Positions 1-6,996 of a stretch of 64,000 nucleotides of DNA are shown one piece after another. Position 1 is the stretch's first letter; every line of letters begins with the position of its first letter. Source of the stretch: Herbiconiux aconitum (lineage in GTDB: Bacteria > Actinomycetota > Actinomycetes > Actinomycetales > Microbacteriaceae); assembly GCF_024979235.1 (NCBI RefSeq), contig NZ_JANLCM010000001.1, positions 1 to 64,000 on the forward strand. The letters run 5' to 3'. A model generated the notes under the pieces. The model was not told the DNA's origin. It ran no database searches and saw nothing but the letters and a program-made list of their open reading frames with translations. The position numbers and the translations under genes are program-made.

Positions 1-101
1 CCCGGATCATCCACCGTGTTCACCTCCCCCTCCTGCGGCAGATCCGGATCCCCGAAAACCGGCGACTCATGATGCGGCCTCGGATCATTCAGCTCAACCA
101 T
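1..101 (-). CDS. N-terminal fragment of an unknown protein (runs off left edge)
   Basis: An open frame starts with ATG at 101 and continues leftward out of the window, so only about 33 residues are visible. They are hydrophilic and acidic, beginning MVELNDPRPHHESPVFGDPD, with no membrane segment or recognisable domain. A good Shine-Dalgarno (AAGGAGAG) sits 4 bases before the ATG, which is the main reason to accept it as a real start. It is divergent from the pterin dehydratase/glyoxalase gene. Family cannot be named from this fragment. Confidence 0.6.
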   Translation of the reverse strand, partial: MVELNDPRPHHESPVFGDPDLPQEGEVNTVDDP

Positions 102-226
102 TACTCTCTCCTTCGGATCGTCGACAGGACTTCGGGTCGATGACGCTCGGCGCCTCGCGCTGATTCGATCAGACCGCATGAACCGCCCCCAGGTCCAGAG
201 TCATTCGACGGGAATCGAGCAGGTCG

Positions 227-258
227 CCGGCCGCCACGGCACTGTCCGTGGCGGCCGG
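227..258. promoter_or_regulatory. Perfect GC-rich hairpin upstream of the dehydratase-glyoxalase gene
   Basis: CCGGCCGCCACGG and its exact complement flank a 6-base loop (CACTGT), giving a 13-bp perfect stem. It lies in the divergent intergenic space, 20 bases before the right-hand gene. A TACCCT hexamer at 266-271 is followed after 7 bases by the ATG at 279, the spacing of a leaderless actinobacterial promoter. The hairpin may act as a factor-independent terminator or a protein site; which is not clear. Confidence 0.5.
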
Positions 259-278
259 AAACGTCTACCCTCGTGCTT

Positions 279-944
279 ATGGAGGAGACGAAGAACGATC
301 GAATTTCGCCGCGCGAGTTCCGCGCCGCGGAAGGGGTGTCCGACTGGCGGGTCGTCTTCGACGGGGCGCGGGCGCATTTCGCAACCGGTTCGTTCGAGAA
401 GGGCGCGGCTCTCGTGTTCGCCATCGCGGAACTCTCGGATGCGGCCGGTCACCACCCCGACGTCGAGCTCCAGTACGCGACGGTGGCCGTGCGGCTGATC
501 AGTCATGACATCGGCGACATCAGCCATCGTGACCTCGCCCTGGCCCGCCGAATCTCCATCGCCGCCGACGAACTCGGCATCGTCGCCGATCCGTCCCGGG
601 TGCAGACCGTGCAGATCGCGGTCGACGCGCTCGACATCCCGGCCGTGATGCCGTTCTGGGAGGCCGTGCTCGGCTATCGGCAGGAGGGCGGCGAAGACGT
701 CGTCGACCCGCTCGGTCACGGCCCGAACGTCTGGTTCCAGCAGATGGACGTGCCTCGTCCGCAGCGCAACCGCATCCACATCGACGTCTCGGTGCCCCGC
801 GACGAGGCCGAGCGGCGCGTCGCCGCCGCGGTCGCGGCCGGCGGGAAGATCGTGAACGACGCCTACGCCCCCGCCTACTGGACTCTCGCCGACCTCGAAG
901 GCAACGAGGTCGACGTGGCTGCTTGGCGAGACGACAGCGACTGA
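279..944 (+). CDS. Pterin-4a-carbinolamine dehydratase / glyoxalase-like (VOC) fusion
   Basis: 221 residues. Residues about 10-100 match the PCD/DCoH fold: the signature HHPDVELQYATVAVRL then SHDIGDISHRD is the usual HHP...V...THD...G.L...D pattern. Residues about 110-220 look like a VOC/glyoxalase-superfamily domain (VMPFWEAVLGY, NVWFQQM, ending LADLEGNEVDVAAW, where Glu is the usual metal-ligand position). PCD dehydrates 4a-hydroxytetrahydropterin; the VOC partner's substrate is unknown. ATG at 279 is preferred over GTG at 273 because it sits 7 bases after a TACCCT -10 element. The stop overlaps the next start (TGATG), implying translational coupling. Confidence 0.85.
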   Translation: MEETKNDRISPREFRAAEGVSDWRVVFDGARAHFATGSFEKGAALVFAIAELSDAAGHHPDVELQYATVAVRLISHDIGDISHRDLALARRISIAADELGIVADPSRVQTVQIAVDALDIPAVMPFWEAVLGYRQEGGEDVVDPLGHGPNVWFQQMDVPRPQRNRIHIDVSVPRDEAERRVAAAVAAGGKIVNDAYAPAYWTLADLEGNEVDVAAWRDDSD

Positions 945-1240
945 TGGCTGTCGTCGACGGCGCGGCCCTGGCGCTCGAGCTACCCGGTGCGATCGAGGTG
1001 CCGCACCATGACCGTCGCGCTTTCAAGGTCTCGCGGATCTTCGCGTCGCTGCCCCGCGACGCACTCACGATGAACGTCGGCCTGGCCGCCGAGGAGCAGG
1101 CCATGTTCTGCCGCAACAGCGCCGCCTTCACACCGGTGAACGGCGCTTGGGGGCAGCAGGGGTGGACGGTGATCGACCTCGGTGTCGCGTCGGACGACGA
1201 GGTCGCTGCGGCGCTCGAACTGGCACACGCACGCGCCTGA
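944..1240 (+). CDS. MmcQ/YjbR family protein
   Basis: 98 residues, a small alpha/beta protein of the MmcQ/YjbR family (a CyaY-like fold sometimes called DNA-binding). Typical features are the conserved HHDRRAFKVSRIFASLP stretch, the A..EEQAMF segment, and the GWTVIDL..ASDDEV end. Its start overlaps the preceding stop by one base, so it is cotranslated with the pterin dehydratase fusion. No biochemical function is firmly known for the family. The length is at the short end of normal but both termini look complete. Confidence 0.8.
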   Translation: MAVVDGAALALELPGAIEVPHHDRRAFKVSRIFASLPRDALTMNVGLAAEEQAMFCRNSAAFTPVNGAWGQQGWTVIDLGVASDDEVAAALELAHARA

Positions 1241-1319
1241 CTCAGGCGCGTCGTCCCTCGGATGTCGGTCGCTCTGGTTAGCCTCGAAGGGCAGCACCCC
1301 ACGACCCGAGAAGAGCACC

Positions 1320-2213
1320 ATGCCCGGCTTCGCCACCATCGACTTCGAGACCACCGGGTTGTTCCCGAGCGGAAGCGATCGGGCCATCGAAGTGGCGGTC
1401 GTGCACTCCGATCCTGATGGCACGATCACCGGTCGGTGGGACACGCTGATCAACCCCGGCCGCGACCTCGGGCGCCAAGACATCCATCGAATCACCGCCT
1501 TCGAGGCCCGCCAGGCACCCGCCTTCGGGGAGATCGCAGCAGAGCTCCTCGAGCTGCTGTCGGGCCGGGTCATCGTCGCGCACAACGCGAGCTTCGACAC
1601 CCGCTTCCTGCTCGCCGAGTTGGGCAGGCTGGGGTACTCGCACGGCGAGGAGCTGGTTTCCCTCTGCACCATGCGGCTCGCGCGGCAGTATCTGCCGGCC
1701 GGCGCCCGTCGGTCGCTCGCGGAGTGCTGTGCGACGTTCGGCATCGACCTCGAGGGGGCGCACCGCGCCTCCGTCGACGCCGAGGCCACCGCGCAGCTGC
1801 TGGCGGCCTACCTCGACCACACGGAGGATCGCTCCGGATGGGATGACTGTCTCGCCCGCGGGGTCGGGCACACCTTCGCCCGCCTTCCGGGCCCCGGCAC
1901 GGACTGGTTCCCGCGCGAGCGCGCGCGGGAAGGTTCCGGCTTGCACCTGACAGCCGGGTCCCGCTCACCGCACGGCCTCACCCTCGGCGCCGGCGACCAC
2001 GTGGCTCTCACCGGCTCGATGTCGCGACCGAGGGAGGAGTGGAACGCCCTTCTCGCCGGGAGCGGGATGGTGCCGCGCAACTACGTCACGAAGCAGGTGA
2101 AACTCGTGGCCGCTGCCGACACCGACTCGCTCTCCACGAAGGCCCGCCTCGCCCGCGCCTATGGCATCCCGGTCGTCAGCGAGCGCGCCCTCACCGCGCT
2201 GCTCGGCCTCTGA
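1320..2213 (+). CDS. DnaQ-like 3'-5' exonuclease with C-terminal BRCT domain
   Basis: 297 residues. The N-terminal 165 residues are a DEDDh exonuclease: Exo I DFETTG near residue 8, Exo II HNASFDTRFL, Exo III HRASVDAEAT. The C-terminal about 75 residues (GDHVALTGSMSRPREEWNALL to the end) resemble a BRCT domain as found in DNA ligase and related proteins. It probably trims DNA 3' ends in repair, with BRCT mediating DNA or protein contact; that role is inference. ATG at 1320 begins exactly at the domain and is chosen over upstream in-frame codons, which encode non-homologous Arg-rich sequence. Confidence 0.88.
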   Translation: MPGFATIDFETTGLFPSGSDRAIEVAVVHSDPDGTITGRWDTLINPGRDLGRQDIHRITAFEARQAPAFGEIAAELLELLSGRVIVAHNASFDTRFLLAELGRLGYSHGEELVSLCTMRLARQYLPAGARRSLAECCATFGIDLEGAHRASVDAEATAQLLAAYLDHTEDRSGWDDCLARGVGHTFARLPGPGTDWFPRERAREGSGLHLTAGSRSPHGLTLGAGDHVALTGSMSRPREEWNALLAGSGMVPRNYVTKQVKLVAAADTDSLSTKARLARAYGIPVVSERALTALLGL

Positions 2214-2215
2214 GG

Positions 2216-2254
2216 GTCGTTGCACACTGCTCTGCCTCTAGTGTCGTTGCACAC
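2216..2254. repeat. Two direct copies of GTCGTTGCACAC, 27-bp period
   Basis: GTCGTTGCACAC occurs at 2216-2227 and 2243-2254, each preceded by a CTCT tract (the first contains the exonuclease stop codon, CTCTGAGG; the second reads CTCTAGT). It looks like a tandem duplication of the gene's 3' end. Confidence 0.7.
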
Positions 2255-2354
2255 AGCGACCGCCGCCATCGTCCACCTACCAGGTCGCGCTGCATAGGCG
2301 TTTCAGCGGCGACGCCCCGATGCGGAATCGGCTCGGGCGAGTAGGGTCGGCCGC

Positions 2355-2459
2355 ATGTCGACTGAACCGCCGCCCACCCTGCCGCCCGAGTCACCCACAC
2401 CTCCGCCCGGCGCGCCCAGCGACCCGCCCCAGGCGCCGCCGGAGCCCCCGCAGTTCTGA
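2355..2459 (+). CDS. Possible leaderless proline-rich small protein
   Basis: A 34-codon frame: MSTEPPPTLPPESPTPPPGA followed by more Pro-rich sequence ending in PPQF. About half of the residues are proline. Support for expression is a TAGGGT hexamer at 2342-2347 followed by exactly 7 bases and then the ATG, the arrangement of leaderless actinobacterial transcripts. There is no Shine-Dalgarno. It lies in the 308-base gap between the exonuclease and the convergent exporter, which otherwise holds only short repeats. It could be a chance frame in GC-rich DNA. Confidence 0.4.
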   Translation: MSTEPPPTLPPESPTPPPGAPSDPPQAPPEPPQF

Positions 2460-2472
2460 CGGGGGCCCAGCG

Positions 2473-2535
2473 GGTCAGTGGCCGATCGGGTCAGTGGCCG
2501 ATCGGGTCAGTGGTCGATCGGTCAGTGCCCGATCG
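2473..2535. repeat. Tandem 16-bp repeat over the exporter's stop codon
   Basis: Unit GGTCAGTGGCCGATCG occurs at 2473-2488 and 2489-2504, with a one-mismatch copy at 2505-2520 and a 15-bp copy at 2521-2535. The last copy contains the TGA (2522-2524) of the minus-strand transporter, so each copy repeats the gene's final codons plus a stop-like TGA. Confidence 0.85.
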
Positions 2536-4057
2536 GCACTCCCTCGGCGGCGCCGCCCGCTTCTTCTTCGAGCACACGCTGTTCGGGAGTCAGTTCGGCC
2601 GGGCGCCGCACGAAGAACGCCGCCACCACTCCGAGCAGCGAGATGATCGCGCCGCAGAGGAACGCGGCCTGGATGCCCGCCGCTGTCGACGAGATCACCG
2701 ATTCGCCGGCCGACTGGTGGGTCAGCGCGACGCCCGACATGACGGCGATGAACAGAGCGGTTCCGGATGCGCCGGCCAGCTGCTGCACGGTGCCCACGAT
2801 CGCCGAACCGTGCGAATACAGCCGCGGCTTCAGAGCGCCGAGCCCCGCCGTGAACAGCGGCGTGAACATCAGCGCGAGTCCGATGCTCAGGGTCACGTGC
2901 GCTACGAGCACCCACCACATCGACGTGTTCTCGTTCACCATCGTGAGCCCCCACAGCACGCCCGACACGATGATCGACCCGGGCACGAGCAGCACGGTCG
3001 GCCCGTAGCGGTCGTAGAGCCGCCCGACGAACGGCGCCAGCACACCCATCACGATGCCACCGGGAAGCAGCAGCAGACCGGTGGTCAGAGCATCCAGCTG
3101 CAGCACGTTCTGCATGAAGAACGGAAGCACGATGATCGTGCCGAACAGCGCCATCATCGACACCGCCATCAGGAGGATGGCCACGGTGAAGGTGCGTGCC
3201 TTGAAGGTGCGCAGATCGAGCAGAGCGCGGTCGGTGCGCTGGAGCGCGATCTGCCGCAGCACGAAGGCGGCGAGCGCCACCAGACCGACGATCAGCGGCA
3301 TCCAGCTGCCCATGAAGGTGGCCGAGGCTCCGCCGATGTTGCTCAGCCCGTAGACCAGGCCGCCGAAGCCGAACGCCGAGAGGATGATCGAGAAGACGTC
3401 GATCGGCACCACACGCGGCTCGGTCACGTTCTTCACCCGCACGGCACCGAGGATCAGCGCGCCGATCGCGATCGGCAGCACGAGGATGAACATCCACCGC
3501 CAGGTGAGCGTGCTCAGGATGATGCCCGAGATGGTCGGGCCGATGGCGGGCGCCACCGAGATCACGATCGAGATGTTTCCCATGGTGCGCCCACGCGTCG
3601 CCGGCGGAACCAGGGTCATCACCGTGGTCATGAGCAGCGGCATCATGATGGCGGTTCCCGATGCCTGCACGACGCGGGCCGCGAGCAGCACCTCGAAGCC
3701 GGGCGCGAGCGCGGCGATCAGGGTGCCTGCGCTGAACAACGACATCGCGGCGATGAAGATCGGTCGCGTGTTGAAGCGCTGGAGGAGGAATCCGGTGATG
3801 GGGATGACGACGGCCATCGTGAGCATGAAGGCGGTCGAGAGCCACTGTGCGGCCACCTCGGTGATGCCGAGGTCGACCACCAGGTGCGGGATCGCCACCC
3901 CCATGATGGTCTCGTTGAGGATGACGACGAAGGTCGCCACCAGCAGCAGATTGATGACGAGTTTGTTGCGGCGGGCGATGTGGTCGCCGCCGTCGACCGC
4001 GCCGCCACTCGAGAGGGGTGGCGCGGCGTCGGTGGCTTGCAGGGAGCTGTCGGTCAC
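2522..4057 (-). CDS. MFS multidrug efflux transporter, DHA2 (14-TM) family
   Basis: 511 residues with a soluble N-terminus of about 30 residues and then about 14 hydrophobic segments, the DHA2 length and topology. Family marks are QWLSTAFMLTMAVVIPITGFL (loop after TM2), the motif A-like region before TM3, and the motif C-like VAPAIGPTISGIIL in TM5. Such proteins are proton-coupled exporters of drugs or other hydrophobic compounds at the plasma membrane; the substrate cannot be predicted. The start is ATG at 4057. A long palindrome lies about 107 bases upstream, and the 3' end is covered by a tandem repeat. Confidence 0.88.
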   Translation of the reverse strand: MTDSSLQATDAAPPLSSGGAVDGGDHIARRNKLVINLLLVATFVVILNETIMGVAIPHLVVDLGITEVAAQWLSTAFMLTMAVVIPITGFLLQRFNTRPIFIAAMSLFSAGTLIAALAPGFEVLLAARVVQASGTAIMMPLLMTTVMTLVPPATRGRTMGNISIVISVAPAIGPTISGIILSTLTWRWMFILVLPIAIGALILGAVRVKNVTEPRVVPIDVFSIILSAFGFGGLVYGLSNIGGASATFMGSWMPLIVGLVALAAFVLRQIALQRTDRALLDLRTFKARTFTVAILLMAVSMMALFGTIIVLPFFMQNVLQLDALTTGLLLLPGGIVMGVLAPFVGRLYDRYGPTVLLVPGSIIVSGVLWGLTMVNENTSMWWVLVAHVTLSIGLALMFTPLFTAGLGALKPRLYSHGSAIVGTVQQLAGASGTALFIAVMSGVALTHQSAGESVISSTAAGIQAAFLCGAIISLLGVVAAFFVRRPAELTPEQRVLEEEAGGAAEGVPIGH

Positions 4058-4163
4058 AGAGAAGTCCTGTCGGAAAAGGGACGGGCAAAGGGGTCGGCAC
4101 AGCCGGCGTGAAGGAGAACGCGATTCGTACTCTGCCGTATTCCACCGACATCGGAACGAACGC

Positions 4164-4186
4164 TATGTGAACAGTGTACACATAGG
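4164..4186. promoter_or_regulatory. Palindromic operator-like site upstream of the DHA2 transporter
   Basis: A 23-bp palindrome with outer arms CTATGTG and CACATAG and inner ACA/TGT, mismatched only at the centre and at one symmetric pair. It lies between the SRPBCC gene's stop and the transporter start, on the promoter side of the transporter. The size and symmetry suit a TetR-type dimer, but no regulator gene is adjacent. Confidence 0.6.
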
Positions 4187-4192
4187 GGCGGC

Positions 4193-4651
4193 TCAGGATC
4201 GAGTGCGCGATTCGAGCAGCTTCTTCAGGCTCTCGAGCAGGTAATTCCAGCCCGGGCTGGTCTCCCGGTCGAGCACGCTGCCGGCGACGACGCCCGAGTG
4301 CGTCAGCGTCACCCGGGTGCACGTCGCATCGGCCGGCTCGTCGAACGCATCGAGCTGCCAGTCCACCCGGGTTCCCCCGTGCTCGCTCACCTCTTGCGAC
4401 CACACGGGATGGAACGTCGTGGCGAGCCGGTACGGAGGCTCGATCACGAGCACTTCGCCGAGCACGTCGGGCAACCCGTCCTCGCCGAGGTAGCGGATCG
4501 GAGCCCCCACCTCCCAGGTCGACTCGACCGTGTTGGCGAACCACCATTCGGTCGTGTACTCCGGCGACGTCAGCGCGGTCCAGACCAGCGCGGGTTCCGC
4601 GTCGATCACGATCGTGAACTCCCGGGAGATCGTCTCGGCTCCAGATGACAT
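4193..4651 (-). CDS. SRPBCC / AHSA1-like (START-fold) protein
   Basis: 152 residues of the AHSA1 (activator of Hsp90 ATPase homologue 1-like) branch of the SRPBCC superfamily. Seen are the opening SREFTIVIDAEPALVWTALTSPEYTTEWW, here quoted in part only as AEPALVWTALTSPEY, the mid-domain GEVLVIEPPYRLATTF, and the C-terminal helix GWNYLLESLKKLLE. These domains form a hydrophobic cavity; the ligand is unknown. ATG at 4651 is preceded by GGAG. It lies upstream of the exporter on the same strand, but a palindrome in the 135-base gap argues for a separate promoter. Confidence 0.8.
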   Translation of the reverse strand: MSSGAETISREFTIVIDAEPALVWTALTSPEYTTEWWFANTVESTWEVGAPIRYLGEDGLPDVLGEVLVIEPPYRLATTFHPVWSQEVSEHGGTRVDWQLDAFDEPADATCTRVTLTHSGVVAGSVLDRETSPGWNYLLESLKKLLESRTRS

Positions 4652-4761
4652 GCCCCCATTCTCCACAGCCCCCCGTCGCCGGTCCACACCCTGTCCGAAC
4701 CTCTTGCGCCGACTTCGCCGCGCCAGTAGCGTGCGAAGACCGCCGACCGGAAGGAAGCCCC

Positions 4762-5613
4762 GTGAGCACACTCACCAGCGTCGAAACCGAAGAGATCGAA
4801 CGCGCCAACGCGGAGGGTCTCCAGCCCGTCGTCTTCGTGCACGGTCTGTGGCTGCTCTCCAGCAGCTGGGAGAAGTGGCGCACGCTGTTCGAGGAGAACG
4901 GTTTCTCCACCATCGCACCCGGGTGGCCCGACGACCCGCAGAGCGTCGACGAGGCCCGCAAAGATCCGGATGTCTTCGCCCACAAGATGGTCAAGCAGGT
5001 CACCGAGCACTATCTCGAGGCCATCGACGCGCTCGACCTCACCCCTGCGGTGGTCGGCCACTCCTTCGGCGGCCTGATCGCGCAGAAGATCGCCGGAGAA
5101 GGAGCGAGCGAGGCGACCGTCGCCATCGATCCGGCGCCGTTCCAAGGCGTGCTCCCCCTGCCGGTGTCCTCGCTCAAGTCCTCGGCGCCTGTGCTCGGCA
5201 ACCCGCTCAACTTCGGCAAGGCGGTCTCGCTCACCCTGGAGCAGTTCACGTTCGGCTGGGCCAACAACCTCGACGCCGACGAGGCGAAGGAGCTCTGGGA
5301 GACCTATCACGTGGCCGCATCCGGTGTTCCGCTGTTCCAGGCGGCCACCGCGAACTTCAACCCCTTCACCGAGACGAAGGTCCACACGAAGAACCCCGAG
5401 CGAGGGCCACTGCTGATCGTCTCCGGCGAGCACGACAACACGGTGCCGCGCGCGATGACGGAGGCGGCCTACCGCATCCAGGCGAAGAATCCGGGCACGA
5501 CCGAGTTCATCGAGATGCCGGGCCGCGGCCATTCGCTCACCATCGACCACGGCTGGCGCGGAGTCGCCGACGAGGTGCTCGCGTTCCTCACGAAGCAGAC
5601 GGCGAACAACTGA
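4762..5613 (+). CDS. Alpha/beta hydrolase
   Basis: 283 residues of the alpha/beta-hydrolase fold. The oxyanion-side motif is VFVHGLWLLSSSW, the nucleophile elbow GHSFGG, the acid candidate Asp in VSGEHDNTVP, and the catalytic His in GRGHSL near the end, so the triad is complete. The substrate is unknown; the sequence resembles non-haem peroxidase/esterase-type hydrolases rather than lipases. A GTG start at 4762 follows GGAAGGAAG. It is divergent from the SRPBCC gene with about 110 bases between starts. A MarR gene follows on the same strand after 131 bases. Confidence 0.83.
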   Translation: MSTLTSVETEEIERANAEGLQPVVFVHGLWLLSSSWEKWRTLFEENGFSTIAPGWPDDPQSVDEARKDPDVFAHKMVKQVTEHYLEAIDALDLTPAVVGHSFGGLIAQKIAGEGASEATVAIDPAPFQGVLPLPVSSLKSSAPVLGNPLNFGKAVSLTLEQFTFGWANNLDADEAKELWETYHVAASGVPLFQAATANFNPFTETKVHTKNPERGPLLIVSGEHDNTVPRAMTEAAYRIQAKNPGTTEFIEMPGRGHSLTIDHGWRGVADEVLAFLTKQTANN

Positions 5614-5744
5614 GGGTCGGCGCGCCCGACCACTGATCCTGATGCGGATGTCGCCGTAATCACGTCGTTCAGTCACGGCGAGAAGGACAAGCATGTGGAA
5701 GACTCATCGATACCCGCTCAATTGGTGACCGAAAGTCAAACTCG

Positions 5745-6191
5745 ATGACGAATGAATCCGGCCAGGACCGAGCCGAAATCGCCGCCCGCCTCGCTCTCTC
5801 CGTGGGGCGTCTGAATCGGCGCATCCGGGCGACCAGCGACACCCTCACTCCGGGCCAGATCTCCGCTTTGTCGACCATCGTGCGCTGTGGTCCGATCCGC
5901 CCCGGCGACCTGGCCCGGGTGGAGCGCGTCGCTGCGCCGACGATCACCCGCCTGCTCGCCGACCTCGAGACAAAGCAGCTCGTCACCCGCACCGCCGACC
6001 CCGACGACGGTCGCTCCTTCTTCGTCGGCTCGACGGATGCCGGCGCCGAGGCGATCCTGCGTGCGCGCACCGAGCGTGCCCGGCACGTGCTCGAGCTCTT
6101 CGAAGAACTCGACGACGAGCAGATCGCCCAGTTGGCGGGCGCCCTCGACGCGCTCGACGCGGCGGCCGGACTCCTGGCGCAGAACCCCTGA
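5745..6191 (+). CDS. MarR-family transcriptional regulator
   Basis: 148 residues. The winged helix is clear: LTPGQISALSTIV, then recognition-helix region RPGDLARVERVAAPTITRLL, and the wing with the MarR signature DPDDGRSFFVGSTDAG. N- and C-terminal helices would make the dimer interface. Such proteins usually repress nearby genes and respond to phenolic or oxidising ligands. The upstream hydrolase is the nearest candidate target, but no operator palindrome stood out. It converges on the FAH-family gene with an 18-base gap. Confidence 0.87.
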   Translation: MTNESGQDRAEIAARLALSVGRLNRRIRATSDTLTPGQISALSTIVRCGPIRPGDLARVERVAAPTITRLLADLETKQLVTRTADPDDGRSFFVGSTDAGAEAILRARTERARHVLELFEELDDEQIAQLAGALDALDAAAGLLAQNP

Positions 6192-6209
6192 CCACCGGCC
6201 AGACGCGGG

Positions 6210-6986
6210 TCAGACCACCGGGTTCGTGAGCACTCCGAGCCCCGAGATCTCGATCTCGACGGTGTCGCCGGATTCCATGGGGCCGACACCCGCCGGCGTG
6301 CCGGTGAGGATGACGTCGCCCGGCAGGAGGGTGAACGCGGCCGACGCGTAGGCCACGATGGCCGGCACCGAATGGATCATGTCGCTGAGCGGTGCACTCT
6401 GCTTGAGCACTCCGTTCAGACGGGTCTCGACGGCCGCGGAGGCGAGATCGAAGTCCGTCTCGATCACGGGGCCGAGCGGGCAGAAGGTGTCGAAACCCTT
6501 GGCCCGGGCCCACTGGCCGTCGGAGGCCTGCAGGTCTCGCGCCGTCACGTCGTTGGCGATCGTGTATCCGAAGATCACGCTCGCTGCGTCGGCCGCAGGA
6601 ACGTTCTTCGCCACACTGCCGATCACGATCGCGAGTTCACCCTCGAAATCCACCCGGTTCGACTGCCGCGGACGCACGATGCGGTCGCCCGGGCCGATCA
6701 CCGAGGTGTTCGGCTTCAGGAAAAGCAGGGGTTCCTTCGGCGCCTCCCCGGTGTTCATCTCGGCGACGTGGTCCTGGTAGTTCTTCCCCACCGCGACCAC
6801 CTTCGAGCGTGGGATGACCGGGGCGAGCAGCGTCGCCTCCGCCAGCGGCACGCGCTCACCCGTGGTGTCGAAACCGGCGAACATCGGGTCGCCGTTAAGA
6901 ACGACCAACTCCGTGCCGCCGCCCTCGGCTTCATCGAGGATCCCGAAGTTGATGGCGCCGCCATGACTGAACCGTGCGATCTTCAT
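6210..6986 (-). CDS. Fumarylacetoacetate hydrolase (FAH) family protein
   Basis: 258 residues with the FAH C-terminal fold: KVVAVGKNYQDHVAE, LLFLKPNTSVIGPGD, the metal-binding FEGELAIVIG, TIANDVTARDLQ, and ILTGTPAGVGPM. Members hydrolyse or decarboxylate acyl-pyruvate or beta-dicarbonyl compounds using Mg or Mn; the physiological substrate here is unknown. It starts 10 bases after the ilvE stop, so it is likely the last gene of the leuB-ilvE transcript, an arrangement I recall as common in related genomes. Confidence 0.87.
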   Translation of the reverse strand: MKIARFSHGGAINFGILDEAEGGGTELVVLNGDPMFAGFDTTGERVPLAEATLLAPVIPRSKVVAVGKNYQDHVAEMNTGEAPKEPLLFLKPNTSVIGPGDRIVRPRQSNRVDFEGELAIVIGSVAKNVPAADAASVIFGYTIANDVTARDLQASDGQWARAKGFDTFCPLGPVIETDFDLASAAVETRLNGVLKQSAPLSDMIHSVPAIVAYASAAFTLLPGDVILTGTPAGVGPMESGDTVEIEISGLGVLTNPVV

Positions 6987-6996
6987 GAGCGAGCCC

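Noticed and set aside
2475..5003. Very long minus-strand open frame across two genes
   Set aside because: It is in a different frame from the DHA2 transporter and SRPBCC genes, is rich in Arg/His with no hydrophobic pattern, and reflects high GC third positions.
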